Origin: [Zimmermannella] bifida NBRC 103089
GTDB lineage: Bacteria > Actinomycetota > Actinomycetes > Actinomycetales > Microbacteriaceae
NCBI RefSeq assembly: GCF_001570925.1
Contig: NZ_BCSP01000006.1
Location: 59,470 to 123,469, forward strand
Direction: 5' to 3'
Length of the DNA stretch: 64,000 nt
How positions within the stretch are numbered: position 1 is the stretch's first letter; each line of letters opens with the position of its first letter. The notes beneath the pieces are model-generated. The model ran no database searches. It worked only from the letters and a program-made list of their open reading frames with translations, and had not been told where the DNA came from. This document shows, piece after piece, positions 46,355 through 55,898 of the stretch. The position numbers and the translations under genes are program-made.

Positions 46355-46389
46355 AGGTCTGGCCGGTTCGGATGCGTTCGGTGCCGTAC

Positions 46390-46818
46390 CTAGGCCAGGG
46401 TGATTTTGAGCGGGGTCGCGTTTGCGAGGTTGTCGCCAACCGGGCAGCGGCCCTTGGCTTCGTCGATGATCTGCTGGTTAGTTGCCGCATCAGCGTCGGT
46501 CTCGAGCGCAACCTGCAGGCGGATCTGCTGGAAGCCGGCGCGCGCATCCGTTTGCTGACCGAGCACCTTCGCCGGGTCAAGGTCGCCCTCGGCTGAGAGG
46601 TTGCAGTTCGTGACGGTCACGCCGCGCTCGCGGGCGACGAGGTGTACGACCACGTTGAAGCAACCCAGCAGCGCCGCGAGCGAGTACTCGACCGGGTTGG
46701 GAGCCGCATCCTTGCCACCGAGGTCGGCCGGTTCGTCGATAAGGAACCGAAACTGGCGGGCCGCAACTTCAATCTGGGTCGGGGTCGTGGCAGATGCGGT
46801 TACTCGGTAGGTCGACAT
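46390..46818 (-). CDS. OsmC/Ohr family peroxiredoxin-like protein
   Basis: A 142-residue protein with two conserved cysteines, in LAALLGCFNVV and KGRCPVGDNL, that in OsmC/Ohr proteins reduce organic hydroperoxides. The remaining layout, including PNPVEYSLAALLGC, fits the YhfA-like/OsmC subgroup. GGAG lies 5 nt before ATG 46818. Function as a hydroperoxide reductase is by family. Confidence 0.88.
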   Translation of the reverse strand: MSTYRVTASATTPTQIEVAARQFRFLIDEPADLGGKDAAPNPVEYSLAALLGCFNVVVHLVARERGVTVTNCNLSAEGDLDPAKVLGQQTDARAGFQQIRLQVALETDADAATNQQIIDEAKGRCPVGDNLANATPLKITLA

Positions 46819-46924
46819 GTGTGCTCCGTTCGTCGTGGTTCGGGTGTGGTCGACGACGTTAGGTGCGGGATGCGGGGGAGCGCGAGTTGTGTTTCGGCAT
46901 GCGTCGCCGTGTGACGCTGCGTGA

Positions 46925-47001
46925 CGTCGTTTCGCTCATCAATCCGATGCGGTTTCTCCGTTTCCGTGCGCGTTTGGCAGAAATTGATGAGTCAAACGAC
47001 G
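46925..47001. repeat. CTCATCA-43-TGATGAG intergenic element, copy B (type 2)
   Basis: Half-sites 46925-46941 and 46985-47001 with CTCATCA and TGATGAG exactly 43 nt apart. Outer half-site sequence is of the CGTCGTTT type. Located between the OsmC-like gene and tRNA-Phe. Confidence 0.75.
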
Positions 47002-47085
47002 CCGTGGTGTGCGCTCGGGGATGAGGGTGTGCGCGAAGCCAGCAGCGGAAACGCAAAACACCCCTTGCCTAAGCAAGGGGTGTGG

Positions 47086-47161
47086 TGGTGGCTCCGACCG
47101 GCGTCGATCCGGTGACCTTTCGATTTTCAGTCGAACGCTCTACCAACTGAGCTACAGAGCC
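47086..47161 (-). tRNA. tRNA-Phe (GAA)
   Basis: A 73-nt cloverleaf plus encoded CCA on the minus strand: 7-bp acceptor stem GGCTCTG/CGGAGCC, D-loop AGTTGGTAGAG, anticodon loop CTGAAAATC (GAA) and T-loop GGATCGACGCC region. Last gene of the three-tRNA cluster. Confidence 0.92.
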
Positions 47162-47219
47162 AAGCAGCTGTCGCTACTGAGCGAAACGCCCTCATCCGAG
47201 GACGAGGGCGATGCACTCG

Positions 47220-47293
47220 CGACCCTGACGGGACTTGAACCCGCGACCTCCGCCGTGACAGGGCGGCACGCTAACCAACTGCGCTACAGGGCC
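47220..47293 (-). tRNA. tRNA-Asp (GTC)
   Basis: A 74-nt cloverleaf on the minus strand with acceptor GGCCCTG/CAGGGTC, anticodon loop CTGTCACG (GTC), T-loop GTTCAAGTC and discriminator G. CCA is not encoded. Confidence 0.92.
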
Positions 47294-47347
47294 TTATGAA
47301 TTTATTCGACGGTTTAACTTATCAGCTTCTCCACGATGTTGCCACCG

Positions 47348-47420
47348 TGACCCCAACGGGATTCGAACCCGTGTTGCCGGCGTGAAAGGCCGGTGTCCTA
47401 GGCCTCTAGACGATGGGGCC
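47348..47420 (-). tRNA. tRNA-Glu (TTC)
   Basis: A 73-nt cloverleaf on the minus strand with acceptor GGCCCCA/TGGGGTC, anticodon loop CTTTCACG (TTC) and T-loop GTTCGAATC. CCA is not encoded. First tRNA in the transcript. Confidence 0.92.
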
Positions 47421-47449
47421 GAGCTGAACGGTAGAACCGCCGAGGAAAG

Positions 47450-47479
47450 AGCTTATGTGTAAACCGGGGTGCCGCGCAA
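47450..47479 (-). promoter_or_regulatory. Promoter of the tRNA-Glu-Asp-Phe cluster
   Basis: On the minus strand TTGCGC (47479-47474), 18-nt spacer and TAAGCT (47455-47450), about 30 nt before tRNA-Glu. Confidence 0.55.
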
Positions 47480-47670
47480 GTCGGATGACGAAAAACATTT
47501 CGCGACCCCGCGTATCCCGCTAAAACACTGGCAAGTGCCGGGTCATGAGAAATCTCGACTTCGGTGTGTCGCGCACGCGCACGTGTGTAATAAATGGCGA
47601 ATGCGGCGTCTCGGTGGGGTGCAATCGTGACGAAAAAGGCTGGGAAAGCCGGTAAATCCGCGCGAGAGGG

Positions 47671-47699
47671 TTACAAAATCGCAACATCCTCGGTACTGT
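47671..47699 (+). promoter_or_regulatory. Promoter of the M23 peptidase gene
   Basis: TTACAA (47671-47676), 17-nt spacer and TACTGT (47694-47699). This leaves a leader of about 95 nt. The rest of 47421-47802 holds only this promoter and the tRNA promoter; no further gene is seen. Confidence 0.55.
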
Positions 47700-47802
47700 T
47701 TCCAGAGTTATCAATGTGAAAACTGTGGTCAAAGTGGTGTGCGAGACATCCACATCCTGGTTTTCGCGACGAATACTGTCCGCGACAGAAACGAGAATGT
47801 TC

Positions 47803-49185
47803 ATGGCAACCACCGCGAACCGCGGCGCACGATCGACTTTCCGTCGGCGCGCGCCAAAGCGATCGGGATTGCTGACGGTCGTCGCCGGCGCACTCGTATT
47901 CGGTGTCCTCGCTCCTGGCACGATGGCCTCGGCCAAACCACTCGAGGACTACGCCACCTGGGATGACGTCGTCGCAGCACAGGGTGACGTTGACGAACAG
48001 AACGCGCTGATCGCTGACATCAAGTCGCAGATCGAAGATCTCAAGTCGCAGGTTGCGCAGGCAGAAAAGGAAGCTGACGCGGCAGGCCAAACCTATGCCG
48101 CAGCGCAGAGTGCCGCGACTGAACAACGCGCGCAGGTGCACACACTGCAGACCCAGGCCGACGAAGCTCGCGCTAAGGCAGAAGAGGCCGAGACTGAGGC
48201 CGGTGCCTACGCCGCAGCCATGGCGAACAGCGTGCCGTCAGACCCGACCGTGCAGCTACTCGCGCAGCCAGAAAGCGCCGATCAGTTCCTGCGTGGCATG
48301 TCGACGATTTCAAAGCTGGGTACACACAACGGCGAGGTGTACCAAGAGGCGCTGAGCGCCCGAAACAACGCTGACCAGCTTTCGGCGCAGGCCGAAGATG
48401 CGCTCGCCGAACTCGAGCAGCTCGAAGCTGAAGCGCAGTCGTCATATGAAGCCGCTGTTGCCGCGCAGCAGAACCTGCAGACAAAGCGCGACCAGAAGAT
48501 CAACAAGGGTTCGGAGCTCGAAGCGATGCTCGTGCCGTTGATGGAGCGCCGCGATGTCGTTCAGGCCGACTACGAAGAGGGCGAACGCAAGCGCGAAGAA
48601 GAGCGCAAGCGTCAAGAAGAAGAGCGGCGTCGCCGGGCAGAAGAAGCCCGCAAGGCCGCTGAAGAAGCTGCCCGCAAGGCCGCTGAAGAAGCGGCCGCAT
48701 CCGGCGGATACGCACCACCGGCCCCGTCAGGTGACGGCGGTGGCGACAGCAGCGTCACCACGGGCGCCTACGCCTATCCAATGGACCCTGCCGGTTGGAT
48801 CACCGACTACTTCGGCCCGCGACTCCACCCGGTTTACGGCTACTGGAAGATGCACACCGGCATTGACCTGACCGTCCCCGGAGGCACGTGTTGGGCACCA
48901 ATTTATGCGGTTACCGACGGCGTCGTAACGCTCGCTAGCTACCTCGATGGTTGGGGCAACATGCTCATCTATGAGGATGCTGAAGGCTCGGTATTTATGA
49001 ACGCTCACATCTCTGATGGCGGTTTCGCGGCGTACCCGGGCGAACACGTTTCTGCTGGTCAGGTCGTTGCGTACGCCGGCACGACCGGCCCGTCGACCGG
49101 TTGCCACCTGCACTTCGAAATCCAGCAGGGCGGTACTCCGATTGATCCGCTGATCTGGCTGGGCAACCGCGGCATGTACTACTAA
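47803..49185 (+). CDS. Secreted M23 family cell-wall endopeptidase with coiled coil
   Basis: A 460-residue peptidoglycan hydrolase. Basic N-terminus (RRRAPKR), hydrophobic core and MASAKP give a signal peptide of about 46 residues. A long coiled-coil domain (about 55-300) with EEKKR-type charged repeats, similar to EnvC/PcsB-like activators, leads to a Pro/Gly linker and a C-terminal LytM domain. Zinc ligands are visible: HTGIDLTVPGG (HxxxD), and HLHFEIQ (HxH). It may be catalytically active since all ligands are present. ATG 47803 chosen over upstream 47716 and 47797 for its GAGAA and for the signal-peptide length. Confidence 0.88.
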   Translation: MATTANRGARSTFRRRAPKRSGLLTVVAGALVFGVLAPGTMASAKPLEDYATWDDVVAAQGDVDEQNALIADIKSQIEDLKSQVAQAEKEADAAGQTYAAAQSAATEQRAQVHTLQTQADEARAKAEEAETEAGAYAAAMANSVPSDPTVQLLAQPESADQFLRGMSTISKLGTHNGEVYQEALSARNNADQLSAQAEDALAELEQLEAEAQSSYEAAVAAQQNLQTKRDQKINKGSELEAMLVPLMERRDVVQADYEEGERKREEERKRQEEERRRRAEEARKAAEEAARKAAEEAAASGGYAPPAPSGDGGGDSSVTTGAYAYPMDPAGWITDYFGPRLHPVYGYWKMHTGIDLTVPGGTCWAPIYAVTDGVVTLASYLDGWGNMLIYEDAEGSVFMNAHISDGGFAAYPGEHVSAGQVVAYAGTTGPSTGCHLHFEIQQGGTPIDPLIWLGNRGMYY

Positions 49186-49211
49186 TCCGCGGTCACGACA
49201 GCACAAGCAGT

Positions 49212-49245
49212 AACGGGGGATGCGCAGCTATGCGCATCCCCCGTT
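49212..49245 (+). terminator. Intrinsic terminator of the M23 gene
   Basis: Perfect 15-bp stem (49212-49226 with 49231-49245), 4-nt loop, followed by TGCTT. Confidence 0.85.
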
Positions 49246-49289
49246 TGCTTCCCCGCATCTCGTGCGGATGCGCGTGGTTGCGCACGAAA

Positions 49290-49320
49290 ATGCCCGGGGC
49301 ACTTGCGCGACCCCGGGCAT
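49290..49320 (-). terminator. Intrinsic terminator of ppa
   Basis: Perfect 10-bp stem (49290-49299 with 49311-49320), 11-nt loop. On the minus strand it is followed by TTTTCG, a short U-run, about 65 nt after the ppa stop. Confidence 0.75.
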
Positions 49321-49386
49321 CCGGAATGCGTTAGCCGTTACGCGACCCGCATGCGGCCGGATACTCGACCTGCGCTGGGGTGAGTT

Positions 49387-49875
49387 TTACTCGGCTGGTG
49401 TGAACGCGGCGATCGAACGCTGAATGATCTCGTCAGCTTCGGCGGCGGTGCCCCAAGCCTCGACCTTGACCCACTTGCCTGGCTCGAGGTCCTTGTAGTG
49501 CTCGAAGAAGTGCTTGAGCTGGTCGCGGGTGTTCTGTGGCACGTCCTCGAGCTCCTGGATGTGCGCGAAACGAGGGTCCTTGTGTGGAACACACAGGATC
49601 TTGTCGTCGCCACCGGCTTCGTCGGCCATGCGCAGCACACCAACGGGGCGGACCTTGAGGCCTACGCCCGGGAATACCGGGTACTCGAGCAGCACGAGTG
49701 CGTCCAGCGGGTCGCCGTCGTCGGCGAGGGTGTCTTCGAAGTAGCCGTAGTCAACCGGGTAAACGAATGGCGTGAACAGCACGCGGTCGAGGTAAACGCG
49801 ACCGGTTTCGTGGTCGACCTCGTACTTGTTGTGGCTGCCGCGGGGGATCTCGATGACGACATCGTAGGTGCCCAT
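49387..49875 (-). CDS. ppa: Inorganic pyrophosphatase
   Basis: Hydrolyses pyrophosphate to phosphate, pulling biosynthetic reactions. The 162-residue, full-length family I enzyme shows [12 protein letters not shown], the signature [21 protein letters not shown] (partial) with the metal-binding Asp cluster DGDPLD, and the HIQELEDVP and KWVKVEAW segments. AAGGAG lies upstream of ATG 49875. Divergent from tilS. Confidence 0.96.
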   Translation of the reverse strand: MGTYDVVIEIPRGSHNKYEVDHETGRVYLDRVLFTPFVYPVDYGYFEDTLADDGDPLDALVLLEYPVFPGVGLKVRPVGVLRMADEAGGDDKILCVPHKDPRFAHIQELEDVPQNTRDQLKHFFEHYKDLEPGKWVKVEAWGTAAEADEIIQRSIAAFTPAE

Positions 49876-50035
49876 GAGTGCTCCTTATAAACAGATTGCG
49901 GGGATGCGTGCGCAGCTCGTGGCTGCAACGTCCCCTAGCGTAGCGCCTATAGGTGCAGCAACTTGGGCGCTGGATGCGGGCGCCGTTCGCGGTGCCGTTG
50001 GTCGCGAGTACCTGCCGCCAGCCGGGCAAAACCGT

Positions 50036-50047
50036 TAGGCTGGCGGG
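50036..50047 (+). promoter_or_regulatory. Leaderless-type -10 box of tilS
   Basis: TAGGCT at 50036-50041, 6 nt, then GTG 50048. Confidence 0.5.
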
Positions 50048-51106
50048 GTGACTGATCGACCTCGACTGACTCCACCGGTAGCTGATATTCGTCGCGCCGT
50101 GCGTAACGCCGTCCGTGGCGTTGCGGCCGAGAACGACCTGGTACTTGTTGCGCTCTCGGGCGGTGCTGACTCGCTGGCGCTGGCTGCAGCGGCAGCGTTT
50201 GAACTGCCGCGTGCGGGGATGCGCGCGGGTGCGGTCATCGTCGATCACCAAATGCAGCCGGGATCGGCTGCGCAGGCACAGCGTGCCGCAGCGCAAGCTC
50301 GTGAACTCGGTCTCGACCCGGTCGTGATCGAAACGGTTGACGTGACCGACGACGGTGCGGGACCAGAAGCATCCGCCCGTGCCGTTCGCTATGCGGCCAT
50401 CGACCGCGTGCGTAACGAACTCGACGCGTCGTGGGTGCTGCTCGGCCACACGCTCGACGACCAGGCTGAAACGGTGCTGCTGGGCCTTGCCCGCGGTTCC
50501 GGGGGCAAGTCGCTGCACGGCATGGCGGTCGTTAACGACGCGCTGATCCGCCCGCTTTTGGGTATTCGCCGCCGCGAAACCGAGCAGGCCTGTGCCGATC
50601 AGGGGCTCGACGCCTGGCACGACCCGATGAACGACGACGAGCGCTACAAGCGGGTCCGCATCCGCAAGAACGTGATGCCGCTGCTCGAATCCGAACTCGG
50701 CCCGGGCATCGCCGAGGCGCTCGCGCGCACCGCAACGACACTGCGCGAAGACTCCGAAACGCTCGATGCACTCGCGCTCGAATGGGCGCAAGAAATCGTT
50801 GGTACGGATGCGGACGGTCGCGTCACCCTCGACGTTGGCGGTCTCGTAACACAGCCCGCCGCGCTGCGTCAGCGCATCTGCCGCGCCGTTGCCGAGCAGG
50901 GTTTTGGCGTCTCGCTTTCGCGTGCGCACACCATGGCGGTCGCCTCACTTGCGACCGAGTGGCGTGGCCAAGGCCCGATCGATCTGCCCGGAATCCGGGT
51001 GGAGCGCACCGCAGGGCGCCTGTTCTTTGGGGCTGCGGGGCGCGACGAACACGACGACGAACCGGATGCATCCGGTAGCGAACCCGAAGCGACCGCAGCC
51101 GAGTAG
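50048..51106 (+). CDS. tilS: tRNA(Ile)-lysidine synthase
   Basis: Modifies C34 of tRNA-Ile(CAU) to lysidine so that it reads AUA. The N-type ATP-pyrophosphatase P-loop is SGGADS (residues 37-42); LGHTLDDQAETVLLGLARGSG is the characteristic TilS motif, followed by RRRETEQACA. Length 352 fits actinobacterial enzymes. Hpt follows 206 nt downstream, the usual actinobacterial order. Leaderless-type GTG start. Confidence 0.94.
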   Translation: MTDRPRLTPPVADIRRAVRNAVRGVAAENDLVLVALSGGADSLALAAAAAFELPRAGMRAGAVIVDHQMQPGSAAQAQRAAAQARELGLDPVVIETVDVTDDGAGPEASARAVRYAAIDRVRNELDASWVLLGHTLDDQAETVLLGLARGSGGKSLHGMAVVNDALIRPLLGIRRRETEQACADQGLDAWHDPMNDDERYKRVRIRKNVMPLLESELGPGIAEALARTATTLREDSETLDALALEWAQEIVGTDADGRVTLDVGGLVTQPAALRQRICRAVAEQGFGVSLSRAHTMAVASLATEWRGQGPIDLPGIRVERTAGRLFFGAAGRDEHDDEPDASGSEPEATAAE

Positions 51107-51311
51107 CCGGTCGCGAGCGCATCCCCGAGGTTCTGCGCAAATGGGCGGACTCTTGGTGGCAAATGCGGTTACATTTGAATGCAGGTTGCGAACACCTATA
51201 TGGGTGCCGGCGAAAGCGGCCGAAATGGTCGCGCGAGCTTGATACTCGACTTGAGGTGTCGCATCCGTGCCCTCGATGTGGTCGAGGGGTCACCCGGGCG
51301 AAAGGACTGCC

Positions 51312-51938
51312 GTGCGAGCCAGTGTAATTTCTGAAAATGTTCGAGAAGTACTGCTCACTGCCGAGCAAATTAAGGACCGTATCGCGGAGCTCGCCCGTGA
51401 TATCGAACGCGACTACGAAGGCCGCAAGCCGCTGCTGATCGGTGTGCTCAAGGGCGCGGTGATGGTCGTATCCGACCTCGCTCGTGAACTGCAGATCGAC
51501 CTCGAAATGGACTGGATGGCGGTTTCGTCGTACGGTTCGGGCACGGTTTCGTCGGGTGTGGTACGAATTCTGAAGGACCTCGACACCGACCTCAGCGGCC
51601 GCGACGTGTTGATCGTTGAAGACATTATTGATTCGGGTCTGACGCTGAGCTGGCTCAAGCAGAACCTCGAATCGCGCGGTGCGGCATCGGTGCAGATCTG
51701 CACGCTGCTGCGCAAACCGGAGCGGTTGAAGGTGGATGTGCCGGTGCGCTACATCGGGTTTGACGTGCCGAACGAGTTTGTCGTCGGTTACGGTCTCGAC
51801 CACGATGAGCGCTATCGCAACCTGTCCGATGTCGTAGTGCTGAAGCCCTCGGCCTTTGGTGGCAGCGACGACGAGATTTCGGGGCCGGTTGAACCGGCTC
51901 GCAAGGTCGTAACGCCCGGGCTCGGCGACGATAACTAG
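51312..51938 (+). CDS. hpt: Hypoxanthine phosphoribosyltransferase
   Basis: Salvages hypoxanthine and guanine with PRPP. The PRPP-binding motif VLIVEDIIDSGLTL is clear, as are LLIGVLKGAV and FVVGYGLDHDERYRNL. From GTG 51312 (AAAGGA upstream) the protein has 208 residues, normal for the family, plus a short charged tail. Between tilS and ftsH as in related genomes, although here a minus-strand RNB gene intervenes before ftsH. Confidence 0.94.
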   Translation: MRASVISENVREVLLTAEQIKDRIAELARDIERDYEGRKPLLIGVLKGAVMVVSDLARELQIDLEMDWMAVSSYGSGTVSSGVVRILKDLDTDLSGRDVLIVEDIIDSGLTLSWLKQNLESRGAASVQICTLLRKPERLKVDVPVRYIGFDVPNEFVVGYGLDHDERYRNLSDVVVLKPSAFGGSDDEISGPVEPARKVVTPGLGDDN

Positions 51939-51974
51939 GGCGCTTAGCTGGCCCGGTGCCCGCTCGTTGGGTGA

Positions 51975-53426
51975 CTAGCTGGCCGGGTAACGGAATCGCA
52001 CCCGCTGTTTGGCAGGCTCGGCGACGGTGAGCGTGACCTTAACGAGCTCGCCCGCGGGCACATCGCCCGCGCACTGGGCGATGACCGGCGGGGTCATCAC
52101 ATAGATTTCGGCATCGTGGTTGCCGTCGGCCGGGCGAAGTAGCGCAGCGGTGAACGTCTCGCCCACGCGGTGCTGCAACGCGACCGCTTCGCCGAGGTTG
52201 ATGGCGGTGTTGTCGACATCGCTCGCGCGCTTGCCTGAGGCTTGCATGATGCCGGCGAGTTCGGGGAGTTCGGCGCGGATGCTCGCGGGTACGGCCGTGG
52301 CATCGAGCGTCGGTGCGTTGTCGGGTTCGTGCTGCAGCGGCACCCAGGCTCCGGCGGATGCGGCGACGCAGATTTCGTTGACGTGGCGGTCGGCCAGGCG
52401 GCGCAGCGGTGCGGTTGCGTGTGCATAGCTGGCGGCGACCCCGGCATGCCAAGCGGTTGCGGGCGGTGCACCGTCGAACGCTTCATATCCGGCGCCGCGC
52501 AGGAGCTTCGTTGCGGCAGCGTTCAGTGCGAGCGATTCGGGGGAGCCCGGTTCGAGGGAATCGAGAATTGTTCCGGGCGTCGCGTCGTCGGTGACGGTAA
52601 CGCTGAGCGCCCGCGCGACCTTGCGGAACGTCGCGATCGTGTCCGCATCCGGTGCCGGCAGCGTGCGCAGCAGGCCCACGTTTGCGGCGAGCATGATGTG
52701 CGCGGCGGCGATGCCGGTGGCGATCGAACATTGGGCGTTCCAGCCGTCAATTTGGGTGCGTGGCTCGAGTCGAAGCTGCCATTCGCCGTCGATGAGTTCG
52801 AGGTCTTGTTCGGGCAGCTGCAGCTCGATGGCCCCGGCGTCGTGTGCTTGCTGTTCGCGCAGGTGTCCCCACTCGGGCAGCAGCGCGATTGCGGGGTGCA
52901 GCGGCTGGCCGGCGTCGAGCTGCTGTTGCAGGGTGGGGTAGTCGAGGCGTTCGCGAACGTGCACGATTGCGCGACGTACGCGTACCTGCGTGAGCGAACC
53001 CGATGCATCCGTCTCGACCTGCCACCAGATGGCGGGGCGGTCTTCGCCCGCGACCAGTGACGCTTTGTTTTCCGAGAGGATGCGCGGGTGCAGCGGCACG
53101 TTGCCGTCGGGCAGGTAGATGGTTTGGCCGCGGCGCTTGGCCTCGAGGTCGATGGGGGAGCCGGGTGCGACGAACGCGCCGACATCGGCGATGGCGTAGT
53201 TGCAGCGGTAGCCGGTTTCGGTGCGCTGGATGCATACGGCCTGGTCGAGATCGAGCGATCCCGGTGGGTCGATGGTCACGAATTCGACGTCGCGGGCATC
53301 GACGCGATCGCGTGCGAACCGGTCGGTGGCGTTGGCGGCGGCGTCGGTGACTGCGGGCGGAAAATCTGCGGGAAGTTCAAAGAGTTCGCGGAGCGATTGA
53401 ACGTTGTGCATTTCCCCTGAGTTCAT
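51975..53426 (-). CDS. RNB-domain (RNase II family) exoribonuclease-like protein
   Basis: A 483-residue protein with the RNB catalytic core: IDPPGSLDLDQAV (Asp ligands for Mg2+), YAIADVGAFVAPG, the long helical middle and ATAPLRRLADRHVNEIC near the end, as in RNase II/R. It lacks the N-terminal cold-shock domains of RNase R and starts almost directly with the RNB region, and ends in a short OB-like segment. Such short RNB proteins occur in actinobacteria; a 3'-5' exonuclease role is by family. It lies opposite to the hpt-ftsH genes, whose usual adjacency it interrupts. Confidence 0.87.
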   Translation of the reverse strand: MNSGEMHNVQSLRELFELPADFPPAVTDAAANATDRFARDRVDARDVEFVTIDPPGSLDLDQAVCIQRTETGYRCNYAIADVGAFVAPGSPIDLEAKRRGQTIYLPDGNVPLHPRILSENKASLVAGEDRPAIWWQVETDASGSLTQVRVRRAIVHVRERLDYPTLQQQLDAGQPLHPAIALLPEWGHLREQQAHDAGAIELQLPEQDLELIDGEWQLRLEPRTQIDGWNAQCSIATGIAAAHIMLAANVGLLRTLPAPDADTIATFRKVARALSVTVTDDATPGTILDSLEPGSPESLALNAAATKLLRGAGYEAFDGAPPATAWHAGVAASYAHATAPLRRLADRHVNEICVAASAGAWVPLQHEPDNAPTLDATAVPASIRAELPELAGIMQASGKRASDVDNTAINLGEAVALQHRVGETFTAALLRPADGNHDAEIYVMTPPVIAQCAGDVPAGELVKVTLTVAEPAKQRVRFRYPAS

Positions 53427-53438
53427 GGGCTGAGCTTA
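53427..53438 (-). promoter_or_regulatory. Leaderless-type -10 box of the RNB gene
   Basis: TAAGCT (53438-53433 on the minus strand), 6 nt, then ATG 53426. Confidence 0.45.
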
Positions 53439-53723
53439 TCGCCCGCTACCGTCGTTCGCCCTTAGCGCATCCAGGTCGAATCCTGCCCGTTTATAAGCGG
53501 CCGGCGGTAGGATTTCGGGAATTGCACTGTGTGCGAAGTCGCATCGTGTGCGGAACCCGTTGTGCAAGTAGCTTCGGGTGTCGCAAGCGCTGCGGATGCG
53601 TCGAGTTCCTGGCGGCGCGCGCCTGCAGTGCCGATGCATCCTGCTGCCATACCGCAAGGGGCTGCCCTAACCGGCCGCGCTGCAAGTCTTGGCAGAACGA
53701 CGAAAGGCCGCGAGCTCGCGTTC

Positions 53724-55889
53724 ATGAACACCGTTAAGAAACTCTTCAAGAGCCCGATTGTGCTCGTGCTGCTCGCTGTGATCGCGATTGCGGTTGGGTT
53801 CAGCCTGATTAACCAGCAGGGCGACACCGAGGTGACGACCGAGCAGGGCCTCGCCGTCGTCAAGGATCAAAAGCTCAAGGACGTCACGATTGTCGCCGGC
53901 GACAACCGCGTCAACGTGCAACTCGAGAAGCCGCACGAAGAATACGGCGAGCGCCTGCACTTCTACTTTGTGGATGCGCGTGCTGACACGGTCGTGAAGG
54001 CCGTCGATAAGGCCGCGATTTCGGGCCACTTCAACGACGAAGTACCGGGACCAAACTGGCTGTCGACCGCGCTGACCCTGCTCTTCCCGCTGGTGCTAAT
54101 CGGATTCTTCCTGTGGATCATGCTCTCGGGCATGCAGGGCGGTGGCGCCGGTGGCGTCATGAAGTTCGGTAAGTCGCGCGCCAAGCTGGTCTCGAAGGAA
54201 GACCCACAGGTGACGTTCGCCGATGTTGCTGGTGCCGACGAGGCGCTCGAAGAACTCGCCGAAATCAAGGACTTCTTGAAGGAGCCCGCGAAGTTCAAGC
54301 AGGTCGGTGCCCGCATTCCGAAGGGTGTGCTGCTGTACGGCCCTCCGGGTACCGGTAAGACGCTGCTTGCCAAGGCCGTGGCCGGTGAAGCCGGTGTGCC
54401 GTTCTACTCGATTTCGGGCTCGGACTTCGTTGAGATGTTCGTCGGTGTCGGTGCCAGCCGTGTGCGCGACCTCTTTGAACAGGCGAAGCAAAACGCGCCC
54501 GCGATCATCTTCATTGACGAGATCGATGCTGTTGGTCGCCAGCGTGGCGTCGGCATGGGTGGCGGTAATGATGAGCGTGAGCAGACCCTCAACCAGCTGC
54601 TGGTTGAGATGGACGGCTTCGACGCCAACACCAATGTGATCCTGATCGCTGCCACGAACCGTCCCGATGTGCTGGATGCAGCGCTGCTGCGTCCCGGACG
54701 TTTTGACCGTCAGGTGGGTGTCGACGCTCCCGACCTCGAGGGTCGTCGCCGCATCCTGCAGGTGCACGCCAAGGGCAAGCCGATCGCCAAGGACGTCGAC
54801 CTGTCGGTTGTTGCCCGCAAGACCCCGGGCTTTACCGGTGCTGACCTCGCCAACGTGCTGAACGAAGCCGCGCTGCTCACCGCTCGCATGAACGCGCAGA
54901 TCATTGATGCGCGTGCGATTGACGAAGCGATCGACCGCGTTATTGCGGGTCCGCAGCGACGCAGCCGCGTCATGAACGACCAAGAAAAGCTCATCACCGC
55001 GTACCACGAGGGCGGTCACGCCATCGCGGCCGCGGCCCTGCGCCACACCGACCCGGTAACGAAGATCACGATCCTGCCGCGAGGTAAGGCACTCGGTTAC
55101 ACGATGGTCGTGCCGCTCGAAGACAAGTACTCGGTCACTCGCAACGAGCTGCTCGACCAGCTCACCTACGCCATGGGTGGCCGCATCGCCGAAGAGATCG
55201 TGTTCCACGACCCGACCACCGGCGCATCCAACGACATCGAAAAGGCCACCAAGACGGCCCGCAAGATGATCACCGAATACGGTATGTCGAACATCGTTGG
55301 TGCCATCAAGCTTGGCGACAACGAGGGTGACTCGCCATACTCGCGTTCGCAGGGCTCGCCGTACTCGAACGAGACGGCACACGTCGTGGACCGTGAGGTG
55401 CTGGCGCTGCTCGAGAACGCGATGCAGGAAGCGTGGTGGGTGCTCAACAAGAACCGTGACGTGCTCGACCGTCTTGCTGCCGAGCTGCTCGAGGTTGAGA
55501 CGATCGGTCACGACCGCCTTGCCGAGATCTTCGCCGACATCGAGAAGCTCCCGGAACGCGGCCAGTGGCTGTCGTCGCCGGAGCGTCCGGTGAGCTCGCG
55601 TCCGCCGGTTGAGTTGAAGCCGCATCTGCCGGCAAGTGGTGTTGAGACGCCGGTTTCGCATGCTGGCACGCCGGAACAGCCTGGTGACGGTGCCGGTACC
55701 CCGGATGCGGGACTGGGACGTCCAGAGGCTGGTCTGCCTGCTGACCCTAACCGTGGCCTGCCGACTGATCCTGCTGGCGGCCCGACTGCTGATGGTCCCA
55801 CTGCTGATGGTCCAGGTACGGATGCGCCCACGAACAACGACGGGCCTGCCGGGCCACAAATGTTCAACGGCGACGCGCCACAGGCCTAG
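53724..55889 (+). CDS. ftsH: ATP-dependent zinc metalloprotease FtsH
   Basis: Membrane AAA+ protease for quality control. Residues 11-30 and about 117-134 are the two helices. The AAA domain has Walker A GPPGTGKT (206-213), Walker [12 protein letters not shown] and the SRH ([20 protein letters not shown]). The zinc motif HEGGH is at 428-432, and the third ligand region is in [16 protein letters not shown]. The last 120 residues are a Pro/Gly/Thr-rich extension with repeated ADGP units. ATG 53724 follows the family; the frame is open upstream to 53529 without domain sequence, and no good ribosome site is seen. Confidence 0.96.
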   Translation: MNTVKKLFKSPIVLVLLAVIAIAVGFSLINQQGDTEVTTEQGLAVVKDQKLKDVTIVAGDNRVNVQLEKPHEEYGERLHFYFVDARADTVVKAVDKAAISGHFNDEVPGPNWLSTALTLLFPLVLIGFFLWIMLSGMQGGGAGGVMKFGKSRAKLVSKEDPQVTFADVAGADEALEELAEIKDFLKEPAKFKQVGARIPKGVLLYGPPGTGKTLLAKAVAGEAGVPFYSISGSDFVEMFVGVGASRVRDLFEQAKQNAPAIIFIDEIDAVGRQRGVGMGGGNDEREQTLNQLLVEMDGFDANTNVILIAATNRPDVLDAALLRPGRFDRQVGVDAPDLEGRRRILQVHAKGKPIAKDVDLSVVARKTPGFTGADLANVLNEAALLTARMNAQIIDARAIDEAIDRVIAGPQRRSRVMNDQEKLITAYHEGGHAIAAAALRHTDPVTKITILPRGKALGYTMVVPLEDKYSVTRNELLDQLTYAMGGRIAEEIVFHDPTTGASNDIEKATKTARKMITEYGMSNIVGAIKLGDNEGDSPYSRSQGSPYSNETAHVVDREVLALLENAMQEAWWVLNKNRDVLDRLAAELLEVETIGHDRLAEIFADIEKLPERGQWLSSPERPVSSRPPVELKPHLPASGVETPVSHAGTPEQPGDGAGTPDAGLGRPEAGLPADPNRGLPTDPAGGPTADGPTADGPGTDAPTNNDGPAGPQMFNGDAPQA

Positions 55890-55898
55890 GCTGACGAC
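55887..55898 (+). promoter_or_regulatory. Leaderless-type -10 box of folE overlapping the ftsH stop
   Basis: TAGGCT at 55887-55892 contains the ftsH TAG stop. GTG 55899 follows after 6 nt. This would give folE its own transcript. Confidence 0.45.

Noticed and set aside
47700..47802. c-di-AMP (ydaO-type) riboswitch ahead of the M23 peptidase gene
   Set aside because: Such elements often precede cell-wall hydrolase genes in actinobacteria, but the leader of about 95 nt is too short and shows no matching conserved core.
53529..53723. Extended ftsH start at GTG 53529
   Set aside because: The 65 extra residues do not resemble the FtsH N-terminus; ATG 53724 puts the first membrane helix at residue 11 as in the family.
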